Of a stretch of DNA of 8,394 nucleotides, positions 1 to 5,950 are shown piece after piece. Numbering within the stretch: the first letter of the stretch is position 1; each line of letters opens with the position of its first letter. Under the pieces are notes generated by a model, which ran no database searches, was not told the DNA's origin, and worked only from the letters and a program-made list of their open reading frames with translations. The DNA comes from Bacteroidales bacterium (lineage in GTDB: Bacteria; Bacteroidota; Bacteroidia; Bacteroidales; FEN-979). The translations under genes and the position numbers were made by a program. The stretch spans positions 1 through 8,394 of the forward strand of contig JAFGNY010000394.1 in NCBI GenBank assembly GCA_016926765.1, given 5' to 3'.

Positions 1-622
1 AACCATCCTTTTCAACAACAAAATTCACAAAAACCCTTCGCTGAATACCTAATTCCTTTGCCTCTTCGGGATATTTGATGTTCGCACCAAGGTATTCATA
101 CAAGGCTGTTTCTCCGCCAGGGAAGGTCGGATTCTCCTCCACGACAGTAAAGACCTCTTCTTCCTTGGGTTGTTCAATTACCTGTGGTTTCTCTTCCACG
201 ATCTCAATCTCGGGTTCTTCATCCGGTACTTCTGTATTTCCCTGATCGGCCAGCAGGTCCTGTTTACCAAAATCTGATTCAACGGCCGTGTCTTCCACCA
301 CTACAGGGGCGGTAAATTTTACCTTTTCCTGCAGGGCTTCAGGCGGCGGGGGAGGCGGCGGGGGAGGTGGAGCCTCCTCCTGCGGAATATCGAGCATTTC
401 GGCGCCTACATTCATCTCCTCCTTAAGGATCTTCCCTTCGTTGACAACAGCCGTGATAATGGGGTAAGCAACCACCCCGGCCATCACCAGGAATGAAAAG
501 ATCATGGAGACGATGATGTACTTCTTGTATTTCTTCCGTAGCATATAGGCACCATAGGTCTTGTTTCGGTTCCGAAAGACCATCTCTTCTAACGATTCTG
601 CATGGTCGCGATGTGGTGTCAT
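1..622 (-). CDS. tonB: Energy transducer TonB, 3' end cut by window edge
   Basis: TonB spans the periplasm and passes energy from the ExbB/ExbD proton motor to TonB-dependent receptors in the outer membrane. 207 residues are present, read from an ATG at 622. The cytoplasmic N-terminus has the Bacteroidota signature RNKTYGAYMLRK (about residues 19-30). One membrane anchor follows (about 36-58). The periplasmic linker has ten consecutive prolines (85-94) and then an acidic Glu/Pro-rich stretch (to about 156). The C-terminal domain begins with PTFPGG (165-170) and NIKYPEEA (181-188) and is cut off after VVEKDG. By family length roughly 35-45 residues are missing. R195 stands where many relatives have glycine (GIQGRV). 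The start lies 30 bp after the second exbD, with no clear Shine-Dalgarno, so it is the fourth gene of the exbB operon. The family is certain; which receptors it serves is unknown. Confidence 0.95.
   Translation of the reverse strand, partial: MTPHRDHAESLEEMVFRNRNKTYGAYMLRKKYKKYIIVSMIFSFLVMAGVVAYPIITAVVNEGKILKEEMNVGAEMLDIPQEEAPPPPPPPPPPEALQEKVKFTAPVVVEDTAVESDFGKQDLLADQGNTEVPDEEPEIEIVEEKPQVIEQPKEEEVFTVVEENPTFPGGETALYEYLGANIKYPEEAKELGIQRRVFVNFVVEKDG
341..370 (-). repeat. Polyproline tract of tonB with two 12-bp tandem units
   Basis: On the plus strand the unit aggcggcggggg occurs twice in perfect tandem (341-364) and is followed by a partial, diverged copy (365-370). On the coding strand this gives ten proline codons in a row, a mix of CCA, CCT, CCC and CCG, in the periplasmic linker. 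Proline-rich spacers are normal in TonB. The repeated unit means that gain or loss of one copy would change the linker by exactly four residues without a frameshift. Confidence 0.85.
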
Positions 623-652
623 AGTCTTTTGCGTTTAAAAATGAAACGTAAC

Positions 653-1339
653 CTATTTTTCTCTGACCTGAATCTTCGGGTAGGTAGTCAGCGGAGTTCC
701 TGCACGTACCCCCTGGATCATCATCGATTCAACCTGTCCGATATCTACTATGGCATAACTGGCAATATTGCAAATGGCCATTTCATCAATGATATTCACA
801 ATATCCTTATACCTTGCTGCGGTATCGGCTTTGATCAGTACAATGGGACCCTGCTTATCATCGAACTTCATTTGTTTGATGGTATTCTCAAACGTGGTAT
901 CGGGAACGATGATCTCTCCTTTTATCCGCTTATCCCGGTATTCATAGATTTTGGTGAACAACTCCCTGTTCCGGTCGAGCAACATTTTGCGGATTCCGTC
1001 TTTGCTGAAATCGCTCTTGATCAACTGGGGCATTTGTTTATCAGGTGTTGCCTGGCCATTGTAATAGTAGACCTCATCATTTCCCGAAAGTAAAATGTTC
1101 AGGGTTCTTTCTGCAGAGATCTTGGGGGCCGTTTTTTCATCCTGTTTCTGATCCTTTTCCGGCATAGTGATCACCATCACTTTTGCTTTGGCAAACGCAG
1201 TAGTGAGCATGAAGAAGGTAATAAGGAGGCACATGAGGTCGACCATGGGCGTCATGTCAATCTCTGCCGGGTGCTTTTTTGCCCTCCGTTTTTTACTTCC
1301 CTTTTTGCCGCCAGGATCCTGGGTTTGTATTTGGGCCAT
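653..1339 (-). CDS. exbD: ExbD/TolR-family biopolymer transporter, second copy
   Basis: This is a stator/plug subunit of the Ton motor: an inner-membrane protein that carries protons with ExbB. The 228 residues comprise a basic cytoplasmic N-terminus (GGKKGSKKRRAKKH, about 10-23), the motif EIDMTPMVDLMCLLITFF leading into a single membrane helix (about 31-51), and a periplasmic domain. D34 in PMVDL matches the essential proton-carrying aspartate of the family (Asp25 in E. coli ExbD). The C-terminal part (VLIKADTAARYKDIVNIIDEM) is the usual ExbD periplasmic fold. The protein is much longer than E. coli ExbD (about 140 residues) because of an insertion in the middle of the periplasmic domain. 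It begins 6 bp after the stop of the first exbD, so the two are very likely translationally linked. The two copies differ greatly outside the helix and are not a recent duplication. Confidence 0.93.
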   Translation of the reverse strand: MAQIQTQDPGGKKGSKKRRAKKHPAEIDMTPMVDLMCLLITFFMLTTAFAKAKVMVITMPEKDQKQDEKTAPKISAERTLNILLSGNDEVYYYNGQATPDKQMPQLIKSDFSKDGIRKMLLDRNRELFTKIYEYRDKRIKGEIIVPDTTFENTIKQMKFDDKQGPIVLIKADTAARYKDIVNIIDEMAICNIASYAIVDIGQVESMMIQGVRAGTPLTTYPKIQVREK

Positions 1340-1345
1340 ATCCGT

Positions 1346-1987
1346 TTATTTTTCAGGAGGAATGTCGTCGAGGGTGACTTCATCCACCTGTTGTGTGGTA
1401 ATGAGATTGAACTTATTCACTTTGTTGTCCTGCAACATATCCATGATCTTCTTGACATCCATGTAATTGGCGTCAGCGTCTCCTTTGATGGCCACTTCTG
1501 CCCTGGGATTGACAATCCGGGAGTAGAGGATCCAGTAACCCAGCTGGTTATCGGTGGAATCATAGGGAATTCCCACGTTGAGTTTATCGCGTTCCTCTGA
1601 ATTTTCCGCATTGATCCATCCCTTCAGGTCTTTCAACGGCATACCAAAGGAGGAGAGGCGACCGAAGAGGTCATACTCGTCTTCCGTGAAGGTCATTTCA
1701 TACCGTTCAGCCATTTTCCGGAGGATCTGTTCCCTGAATTTGGTCGTGGAATCCTGTCCGTTATCCACATTGAAGAACACCTTGCCTTCCTTATCGATAA
1801 AGATGGTCATGAGGTTGAAGTCCGGCGCCTGTTTTTCGGAGACGGAATTCGGACTATCGATCATGGCGGCTTCCGTTGGACGGAAGGAGGCGGTCAACAC
1901 GAAGAATATCAGCAACAGGGAGAAGAGGTCCACCATAGGCGTCATGTCTATGCGTGGCGTTTTTACCGGTGGTTTTATCTTTGGCAT
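1346..1987 (-). CDS. exbD: ExbD/TolR-family biopolymer transporter, first copy
   Basis: This is an inner-membrane proton-channel subunit that works with ExbB. The 213 residues have a short N-terminus, the motif RIDMTPMVDLFSLLLIFFVL and one membrane helix (about 17-36). D20 is the expected proton-carrying aspartate. The periplasmic part is longer than in E. coli ExbD and holds a charged insertion (about 80-140, including FTEDEYDLFGRLSSFGMPLKDL) before the typical ending (AEVAIKGDADANYMDVKKIMDMLQ, then FNLIT). The start ATG at 1987 follows exbB after 67 bp, a gap that contains a strong hairpin. The next exbD begins 6 bp downstream. The protein is clearly different from the second ExbD, which suggests either a heterodimeric motor core or two alternative ones (inference). 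TolR is a possible alternative name, but the TonB in the same operon argues for ExbD. Confidence 0.93.
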   Translation of the reverse strand: MPKIKPPVKTPRIDMTPMVDLFSLLLIFFVLTASFRPTEAAMIDSPNSVSEKQAPDFNLMTIFIDKEGKVFFNVDNGQDSTTKFREQILRKMAERYEMTFTEDEYDLFGRLSSFGMPLKDLKGWINAENSEERDKLNVGIPYDSTDNQLGYWILYSRIVNPRAEVAIKGDADANYMDVKKIMDMLQDNKVNKFNLITTQQVDEVTLDDIPPEK

Positions 1988-2016
1988 TGACTTCGGTTTT
2001 AATTGATGAATAACTG

Positions 2017-2039
2017 ATCAGTACGCCGGAGCGTCTGAT
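2017..2039 (-). promoter_or_regulatory. Intergenic hairpin with UCCG tetraloop between exbB and exbD
   Basis: On the minus strand the arms ATCAG-ACGC and GCGT-CTGAT pair over nine base pairs, with one unpaired A (position 2022) in the second arm and a TCCG loop closed by C-G. C(UCCG)G belongs to the exceptionally stable cUNCGg tetraloop class. The hairpin begins 15 bases after the exbB stop and ends 29 bases before the exbD start. No run of U follows, so it does not look like an ordinary intrinsic terminator. A block to 3' exonucleases that stabilises exbB mRNA, or partial attenuation, would fit its position (inference). The structure is seen directly; the role is not shown. Confidence 0.55.
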
Positions 2040-2054
2040 GCAAAACCAGTGGGA

Positions 2055-2879
2055 TTACTTGGTTGTTGCAGCAAAGGTCTGGATCAGGCTGAAACCAGCT
2101 TCATCAATTTTATAGGTGAAGTTGTCGATCTTCGTGGAAAAATAGTTGTAGAAGATCACGGCCAGCAATGAACCCAGAATACCGAATGCCGTATTGATAA
2201 GAGCTTCGGAGATACCGGTAGCCAGAGCCAGAGCATCCGGAGCACCTGCAGTAGCCAGAGCGCCGAAAGCACGGATCATCCCGAGAACTGTCCCAAACAA
2301 ACCAGCCAACACGGAGATGGTAGCGATGGTGGAGAGGATCACCAGATTACGCGACAAAATGGGCAGTTCGAGGGCGGTAGCCTCTTCGAACTCTTTCTGG
2401 AGAGCAACAACCTTCTGGTCTTTCTCCAGTGTCGTGTCATCCTTCAGGGTTTTGTAGCGCAGCAAACCGGCACGCATAACATTGGCCAGGGAACCTCTTT
2501 GCTTGTCACAGGCTTCAATTGCTTCGTCGATCTGATTGTCATTCAGGTAAGTCTGCAGCCTTTTCACAAACACGTTGATGCGGCCTTTTCCTTTTGCACG
2601 GGTAAGGGTAATCCAACGCTCTACGGAGAAAATAAGGAGTACCAGGTTGATGGTGATCAGTACGGGCACAACCCAGCCACCCTTGTAAACCATACCCAGG
2701 TAATTGCCGGGCAACGGATGTCCTTCGGGATTTCCGCCTTCAAAGTTGATGGGATTCCCCATAATGAACAGGTAAATCAATACGGCAATGCCAAATGCAA
2801 CGATTATGGCACCTGTAGTAAAGATTGACCGTAAAGCGTCACCTAAACCTGCTCCACCTTGTTTATTCTTCTTGCTCAT
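2055..2879 (-). CDS. exbB: MotA/TolQ/ExbB proton channel protein
   Basis: This is the main channel subunit of the inner-membrane proton motor; family members form a pentamer around ExbD. The 274 residues show four hydrophobic segments: about 20-40, 69-86, 178-203 and 225-247. The last three match the three helices of E. coli ExbB, so the first, with the following loop (41-66, rich in Gly and Pro), is an N-terminal addition. The long cytoplasmic loop (about 88-176) is as expected. T197 in GLFGTVLGM and E225/T230 in GISEALINTAFG match the channel-lining Thr148, Glu176 and Thr181 of E. coli ExbB. The gene follows its own likely promoter (2941-2970), with a leader of about 56 bases that has no Shine-Dalgarno but is A-rich before ATG, as is common in Bacteroidota. 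It is the first gene of exbB-exbD-exbD-tonB. TolQ is unlikely given tonB. Confidence 0.95.
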   Translation of the reverse strand: MSKKNKQGGAGLGDALRSIFTTGAIIVAFGIAVLIYLFIMGNPINFEGGNPEGHPLPGNYLGMVYKGGWVVPVLITINLVLLIFSVERWITLTRAKGKGRINVFVKRLQTYLNDNQIDEAIEACDKQRGSLANVMRAGLLRYKTLKDDTTLEKDQKVVALQKEFEEATALELPILSRNLVILSTIATISVLAGLFGTVLGMIRAFGALATAGAPDALALATGISEALINTAFGILGSLLAVIFYNYFSTKIDNFTYKIDEAGFSLIQTFAATTK

Positions 2880-2940
2880 TGTTGAAGTTTTTAGTTGATA
2901 ATTTACTGATGAATTGTTTGTTTCACACTGTTAAGAACGG

Positions 2941-2970
2941 CAAATGTATAAAAAAAATATGGAATACAAA
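2941..2970 (-). promoter_or_regulatory. Bacteroidota-type promoter for exbB operon
   Basis: On the minus strand a TTTG (2970-2967) is followed after 18 bp by TACATTTG (2948-2941), a perfect match to the TAnnTTTG -7 element. The spacing is normal for the Bacteroidota housekeeping sigma factor. The spacer holds a run of eight T. Transcription would start near 2935, leaving about 56 bases before the exbB ATG. The site lies in the 93-bp gap between the TPR gene and exbB, so the motor genes can be expressed independently of the lipoprotein/TPR pair upstream. Confidence 0.7.
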
Positions 2971-2972
2971 GA

Positions 2973-4661
2973 TTATTTGACGACCCGCTTCAAAGCCTCG
3001 ACCATCTGTTTGGCCTTTTCGTTTTCCGGATCGATAGCCAGCACCTCATTGTTGTATTTCAGGGATTCGCGGGCCAGGTCGAGATCCTTCTTATTCAACA
3101 CATACTGGTGATAGTAATAATATGCCAGGTAGTACAGGGACTCCATCCGCTGTTTTTCATATTTAACGGTATCTTCCTGAGTAATAACAAGGATTTGCTC
3201 GTAGACCGGTTTTGCCAGTCCGGTATCACTTTCCGGGTCCAGATTGAACAAGGTTCGCGCCCACCACACAAAACCGGGAACATAGGTAGGTTGTTCAATG
3301 GTAAACCGTTCAAAATAGTTCGCTGCCTGTTCATAATCCTTCAGATTGTAATAGGCTTTCGCCCAGTTATACAGATCAAGGGCATTGGCTGCATGGATCG
3401 AATCCTTGATCTCATAGATCCGTATGGCACCGGGATAATCCTTGATCTTGATGTAACTCATAGCCGCTTCCGACAACAGATCAATTTTGGTCGTATCCAG
3501 CAGGAATGCTTCGTAGAGAACCAGGGCGGCCAAAGAATCCATATCATTTTTTGAAAGCAACCGGCCGTAATAGGATTTATCACTATAGCGGATTTTACCG
3601 GGGTCGCTTTTCTCCAGAAACATCTCCATGGCTGCCAGCCCTTCTTCGTAATCACCCGTCTCATAATTGGAATAAGCCAATGCCCGGTACAGGTCGGTAA
3701 TCACCGTTTCCTCCTCAAGCACCAGTTGGATCTCACCTATAGCCTCCTGATAATCCCCCAGTTCCATCAGCGTATTAATGAACTGTAACCGGGCAGCGGT
3801 ATTTCCCTTTGATAGTTCAAGGAATTTACGGAACATCTTTTTGGCGTCAGCATACCGGCCTGCTTTCGAAAGAAGAAACCCCAGTTCGCGGTAAGCAGGT
3901 GCAAAGGTTGAATCCACCTTCACTCCCTCTTCATAGTAATTCAGGGCCATTTGATACTGCTTGGCCCGCATCCAAAGCTGTCCGATCCGCAAGCGTGCCA
4001 TGGATGAATTGGGATTGAGCGATTGAGCAATGTTATAATTGGCAATGGCATTTGACCCATCATTCAACAGCAAGATATAGGCATCTCCCCTAACCAGGTA
4101 GATCTCGGTTTCCGATGGTTGTTTATCCTGAGCTTCCCGTAAAAAAGTAAAAATCCTGGCGGTGTCTTTCACCCCAGCCTTGACATAGGCATCAGCCATT
4201 TTCACGAGGGAGATGGCATGCTTTTCGGGCGACATCACGATCTTGTTTTTCCTTGTAGGCAGCAGGGCATATCCCTGATCAACATATTGTGTGGCTTCCG
4301 CGAAATTCTTCTGCAGCAGGGCAACCTCTGCCATTCCGGCATAATTCAGCGGATTGGAGGGATCAACCTCTATGCCTTTCTGAAACATCTTCCGGGCACT
4401 TCCGGCAAGTTCTTGCAATGAACTATTGAGGGTATCAACAAAATAGAGCCTGAGAAAATTATCACCATAGTAAAAATAGAGATCGCCATTGCCGGGATCG
4501 GTTTTGATCAACTCCTGAAATACTTTGTCGGCTGCAGCGAACTGTTCACTGCGCGTGAGTTGGATGGCGCTCTCAAGGTCCTGTGCCTGACCAGCGATGC
4601 CGGCCATTATCAACAGGCCCAGCACCAGGCCTGAACGGATGATATGAACAATCTGTTTCAT
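2973..4661 (-). CDS. Exported tetratricopeptide repeat protein
   Basis: This is a 562-residue TPR protein, probably a periplasmic protein-interaction scaffold; no enzyme motif is visible. The signal peptide has a basic start (MKQIVHIIRS), a hydrophobic core (11-23) and a likely cut after GQA (26/27). Helical TPR repeats fill the rest. The clearest are about 30-55, 87-135, 186-217, 220-250, 254-286, 288-315, 321-350, 395-420, 426-457 and 527-556, with the usual Y..A and LN/DP boundary residues. I start at ATG 4661: AGGA (4674-4671) is 9 bases upstream of it, but touches the alternative ATG at 4670, which would only add MIH. The gap to the upstream PstS-like gene is 18 bp, so the two are co-transcribed. 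Proximity to exbB-tonB suggests a Ton-accessory role (inference). The partner is unknown. Confidence 0.88.
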   Translation of the reverse strand: MKQIVHIIRSGLVLGLLIMAGIAGQAQDLESAIQLTRSEQFAAADKVFQELIKTDPGNGDLYFYYGDNFLRLYFVDTLNSSLQELAGSARKMFQKGIEVDPSNPLNYAGMAEVALLQKNFAEATQYVDQGYALLPTRKNKIVMSPEKHAISLVKMADAYVKAGVKDTARIFTFLREAQDKQPSETEIYLVRGDAYILLLNDGSNAIANYNIAQSLNPNSSMARLRIGQLWMRAKQYQMALNYYEEGVKVDSTFAPAYRELGFLLSKAGRYADAKKMFRKFLELSKGNTAARLQFINTLMELGDYQEAIGEIQLVLEEETVITDLYRALAYSNYETGDYEEGLAAMEMFLEKSDPGKIRYSDKSYYGRLLSKNDMDSLAALVLYEAFLLDTTKIDLLSEAAMSYIKIKDYPGAIRIYEIKDSIHAANALDLYNWAKAYYNLKDYEQAANYFERFTIEQPTYVPGFVWWARTLFNLDPESDTGLAKPVYEQILVITQEDTVKYEKQRMESLYYLAYYYYHQYVLNKKDLDLARESLKYNNEVLAIDPENEKAKQMVEALKRVVK

Positions 4662-4679
4662 ATGGATCATTCCTGTTGG

Positions 4680-5636
4680 TTAACGTTTGATTTCAACAAT
4701 TCGTATGGGTTGGGTAGCCGGGACCAGTCCTGAATGGAGGATGATCAGCTGGCCTTTATCTGCAGCAATGTAGGCCGATAGGCCATATGCCAATCCGCTG
4801 TATGTCTGGCGATTGATGCAGAAAACATTCCGGCGGAACGGGTAGGAACCATCGGCAATATAGGCCTGGTATGGCCGGTAGTAATTTGCCTCCGGACCGG
4901 CGTTGCCGGGATTGCTGATGGCGGCCACTTTGATCCGGCTGAGAAAATCATTGGAGACCGAGTCCCTGCGGTCGGAAATCCAGTTGACACTGATCACTCC
5001 AATGGCCGAAGGATTGCGTTCCACATACCGGATGACCTCCTGATTGGATTCCACGGCATAACAGCAGGGGGGCAGACTATCCAGCTGAAACAACTCCTTG
5101 AAATACCTCGGATTGGCCGACTTGTAATGGTCAAATACCACTTTGATATCACCCAGCCGGGATGCGGGATCGATCTGATTCCAGCGGGTGATCCTGCCGC
5201 TAAACATCCCCTCTACCTGATCATAGGTGATCTTACTGTGTTCGTTGTCGTTGTTGAGGATCAATGATACGGCATCAAAAGCGATCAGGGTCGTTTTGGG
5301 AACGATCTGCTGCGATTCCAGGATCCGGCTCTCCTGATCGGTGAGCTTACGGTTAACAATGATCAGCGGCACGCTGTCGTTCATGAACTCCTCAAAAACC
5401 GATACCTCCGTGGTATAGAACGTATCGATCCTGGCATATTTGTATTCGGTCTCAAACGCATAGATCTCCGATTCCATGAGTAACCGGTACGAGTCGTCAA
5501 TGGCGACACGGATCTCTCCACGCGTTGGGGTATCGATCTGGGTATAGGGATTACCCCCTCCGCAACCCAGTAAAAAGAAAAGGAAGACCACTCCTGTCAG
5601 GGAGAGCCACTTCCTTCCGATAACACTGAAATTCAT
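4680..5636 (-). CDS. PstS-like substrate-binding lipoprotein
   Basis: This is a 318-residue lipoprotein of the PstS/periplasmic-binding-protein-like fold. The signal peptide (1-24) ends in the lipobox FLLGC, with lipidation at C25. CGGGNP carries no acidic residues after the cysteine, so it lacks the usual Bacteroidota surface-export signal and probably faces the periplasm. Family marks are LIIVNRKLTDQE (91-102), FDAVSLILNND (120-130) and MFSGRITRWNQI (144-155). The phosphate-binding Ser/Gly-rich start of true PstS (SGAG or GSST type) is replaced by AIDDSYRLLMES, and no pstCAB genes are adjacent, so phosphate uptake is doubtful. Cysteines 191, 192 and 273 could form a disulfide. ATG 5636 is preferred: an in-frame TTG at 5681 lies inside the promoter core. 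The TPR gene follows after 18 bp. The ligand is unknown. Confidence 0.85.
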   Translation of the reverse strand: MNFSVIGRKWLSLTGVVFLFFLLGCGGGNPYTQIDTPTRGEIRVAIDDSYRLLMESEIYAFETEYKYARIDTFYTTEVSVFEEFMNDSVPLIIVNRKLTDQESRILESQQIVPKTTLIAFDAVSLILNNDNEHSKITYDQVEGMFSGRITRWNQIDPASRLGDIKVVFDHYKSANPRYFKELFQLDSLPPCCYAVESNQEVIRYVERNPSAIGVISVNWISDRRDSVSNDFLSRIKVAAISNPGNAGPEANYYRPYQAYIADGSYPFRRNVFCINRQTYSGLAYGLSAYIAADKGQLIILHSGLVPATQPIRIVEIKR

Positions 5637-5678
5637 ATTGTAAAGATTTTCTTGTTCTCCTGTTTTTCTGCAGGAAAG

Positions 5679-5707
5679 CAAAGATAGGTATTTTATTTAC
5701 GCACAGA
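5679..5707 (-). promoter_or_regulatory. Probable Bacteroidota promoter for PstS-like/TPR unit
   Basis: On the minus strand TATCTTTG (5686-5679) is a perfect TAnnTTTG -7 element. Seventeen base pairs upstream is TCTG (5707-5704), three of four matches to the -33 TTTG. Transcription would start near 5673, giving a leader of about 37 bases. This separates the PstS-like gene from the small genes behind nuoN, although read-through from the complex I operon cannot be excluded. Confidence 0.58.
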
Positions 5708-5731
5708 GGAAATTTTTCGTGAAATCTGGTT

Positions 5732-5754
5732 GAATGACGCGTCAATCGTCATTC
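5732..5754 (-). other. Inverted repeat across stop codon of the small membrane gene
   Basis: The arms GAATGACG and CGTCATTC are perfect 8-bp complements separated by 7 bases, and the TGA stop (5744-5742) lies in the loop. The inner part is also a 10-bp perfect palindrome (5735-5744). No T-run follows on the minus strand, so an intrinsic terminator is only weakly supported. The location, just before the next promoter, fits a transcript boundary. Confidence 0.4.
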
Positions 5755-5948
5755 TCCTCATCGCGCCCCGGCCGTTTCAGGAAGGTACGCACCAGTCGGA
5801 ATACCCCATATAAATATAAAAACGCCGCAAATACAACCCGGACCTCCTGGCTCAGGTAATCAAAATAGGAGCTGAACAGCAGAAAGGTTGCCAGGATAAA
5901 AAAACCGGCAACGATCAACACCGTCAGGTAACGCATCACCTTTCCCAT
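5742..5948 (-). CDS. Small two-helix membrane protein of unknown function
   Basis: This is a 68-residue protein that I do not recognise. Two hydrophobic segments are visible (about 5-26, RYLTVLIVAGFFILATFLLF, and about 36-56, VRVVFAAFLYLYGVFRLVRTF). They are followed by a basic then acidic tail (KRPGRDEENDD), so both ends are probably cytoplasmic (helical hairpin). I start at ATG 5948 because AAGGAG (5959-5954) sits 5 bases upstream. The in-frame GTG at 5954 overlaps that site and would add two residues. The ribosome site lies in the end of the preceding gene, so translation is coupled to it. An assembly or accessory role linked to complex I is conceivable only from position. Confidence is good that the gene is real (clean overlap, strong ribosome site, sensible membrane topology), low for any function. 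Confidence 0.75.
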   Translation of the reverse strand: MGKVMRYLTVLIVAGFFILATFLLFSSYFDYLSQEVRVVFAAFLYLYGVFRLVRTFLKRPGRDEENDD

Positions 5949-5950
5949 GG

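Noticed and set aside
341..370. CRISPR-like or mobile-element repeat
   Set aside because: The repeat is a coding polyproline tract in tonB. There are no spaced repeats, terminal inverted repeats or transposase genes anywhere in the window.
602..1093. Long open frame on the plus strand opposite exbD
   Set aside because: It is antisense to a well-supported exbD with conserved motifs and has no recognisable protein features. Other plus-strand frames (for example 1578-2006, 3108-3554 and 7428-8057) were rejected for the same reason.
2880..2972. Terminator after the TPR gene
   Set aside because: There is a run of eight T at 2957-2950 on the minus strand, but no stable stem precedes it. The run lies in the spacer of the exbB promoter.
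5637..5681. Longer PstS-like start at TTG 5681
   Set aside because: The codon lies inside a promoter -7 element, and the longer N-terminus would spoil the lipoprotein signal peptide.
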